NCBI GenBank assembly: GCA_001795455.1
Contig: MGPB01000008.1
Location: 124,001 to 188,000 of the forward strand
DNA from: Curvibacter sp. GWA2_63_95
GTDB lineage: Bacteria > Pseudomonadota > Gammaproteobacteria > Burkholderiales > Burkholderiaceae_C
DNA: 64,000 nucleotides
Direction: 5' to 3'
Shown here piece after piece: positions 63,724 to 64,000 of the stretch (positions are counted from its first letter, which is position 1; each line of letters begins with the position of its first letter). Under the pieces are notes generated by a model. The model ran no database searches and was not told where the DNA came from. It worked only from the letters and a program-made list of their open reading frames with translations. The translations under genes and the position numbers were made by a program.

Positions 63724-64000
63724 GAGCAGCAACTCGCCGCGTAGCTGGTCAGCCAAGCTGTCGCGCTGGCGGATCAGGTGAGCCTGTCCACCGTCCACCA
63801 GGACTTCGGCGGCCTTGGGACGGGAGTTGTAGTTGCTGGACATGCTCATGCAGTAGGCACCCGCTGACAGCACAGCCAGACGATCACCGGCCTGCACCTG
63901 CAGGAGGCGGTCGTGGCCAATCCAGTCGCCGCTTTCGCACACCGGGCCCACCACGTCATAGACCGCGCTGTCTGGCACGGTAGGGCTGGCGTGCAGCGGC
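63721..64000 (-). CDS. lysA: Diaminopimelate decarboxylase, C-terminal part
   Basis: The last 92 residues of LysA, cut by the window edge. The PLP/substrate motif [16 protein letters not shown], then [20 protein letters not shown] and [14 protein letters not shown] are distinctive. It makes lysine from meso-diaminopimelate. The rest lies to the right. Confidence 0.95.
   Translation of the reverse strand, partial: PLHASPTVPDSAVYDVVGPVCESGDWIGHDRLLQVQAGDRLAVLSAGAYCMSMSSNYNSRPKAAEVLVDGGQAHLIRQRDSLADQLRGELLL

Noticed and set aside
1..64000. CRISPR arrays, tRNA or rRNA genes, insertion sequences
   Set aside because: No regular repeat-spacer units, cloverleaf patterns, rRNA stretches or transposase genes were found by eye.

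Overview
The window looks like a chromosomal stretch of a betaproteobacterium, most likely Comamonadaceae in Burkholderiales (Rhodoferax/Curvibacter/Acidovorax-like). The basis is high-GC coding, system II cytochrome c biogenesis genes (resB/ccsA) next to engB and a c4-type cytochrome, msrPQ beside lysA, TRAP transporters, and many short intergenic repeats of a style I associate with this family. The genus is inference. I saw no rRNA, tRNA, CRISPR array or transposase.

Layout. (1) 0-12 kb: myo-inositol catabolism. An ABC transporter (binding protein, double ATPase, permease; minus strand) is divergent from iolC-iolD-binding protein paralogue-iolE-iolB-iolA. iolC is fused to a DUF2090 aldolase-like domain. 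iolG and a recognisable dedicated regulator are absent. (2) 12-19.4 kb: a PhyH-type dioxygenase divergent from a LacI-type regulator, then a glutamine-synthetase-like ligase, class III aminotransferase and GntR operon divergent from an MFS carrier. A perfect 20-bp palindrome lies between ligase and carrier. (3) 19.4-22.8 kb: an accessory insert with an unknown 137-aa protein and a 741-aa CoiA/DUF6035-like protein. (4) 22.8-30.1 kb: xylose operon xylF-xylH-xylG-xylR-xylB-xylA with two XylR-like operators. (5) 30.3-42.5 kb: a CRTAC1/ASPIC repeat protein with a vanadium-haloperoxidase-type enzyme, hemerythrin, a DUF748 giant, PaiB-like, pirin, sialidase-like plus membrane protein, and a DODA-type dioxygenase. 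(6) 42.5-50.2 kb: two related modules (dctP plus type II dehydroquinase) with IclR and TetR regulators, one shared dctQM pair and a shikimate dehydrogenase-like gene, probably for uptake and catabolism of quinate/shikimate-type acids. (7) 50.3-64 kb: mostly conserved genes: a glycosyltransferase operon, metK, two lipid A-type acyltransferases, engB, cytochrome c4, resB-ccsA, msrP-msrQ and the 3' end of lysA.

The sugar loci share a design: the binding-protein gene is first and is followed by a strong hairpin before the other transporter genes, so binding protein is probably made in excess. Several regulators have a matching palindrome in the adjacent intergenic region. At least eight copies of one ~60-bp repeat family are scattered across the window, two of them read in frame inside genes and two supplying stop codons. 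No single locus is clearly a new system. The best candidates for novelty are the accessory CoiA-like locus, the paired dctP-aroQ modules, and the ligase/aminotransferase/MFS operon of unknown substrate.
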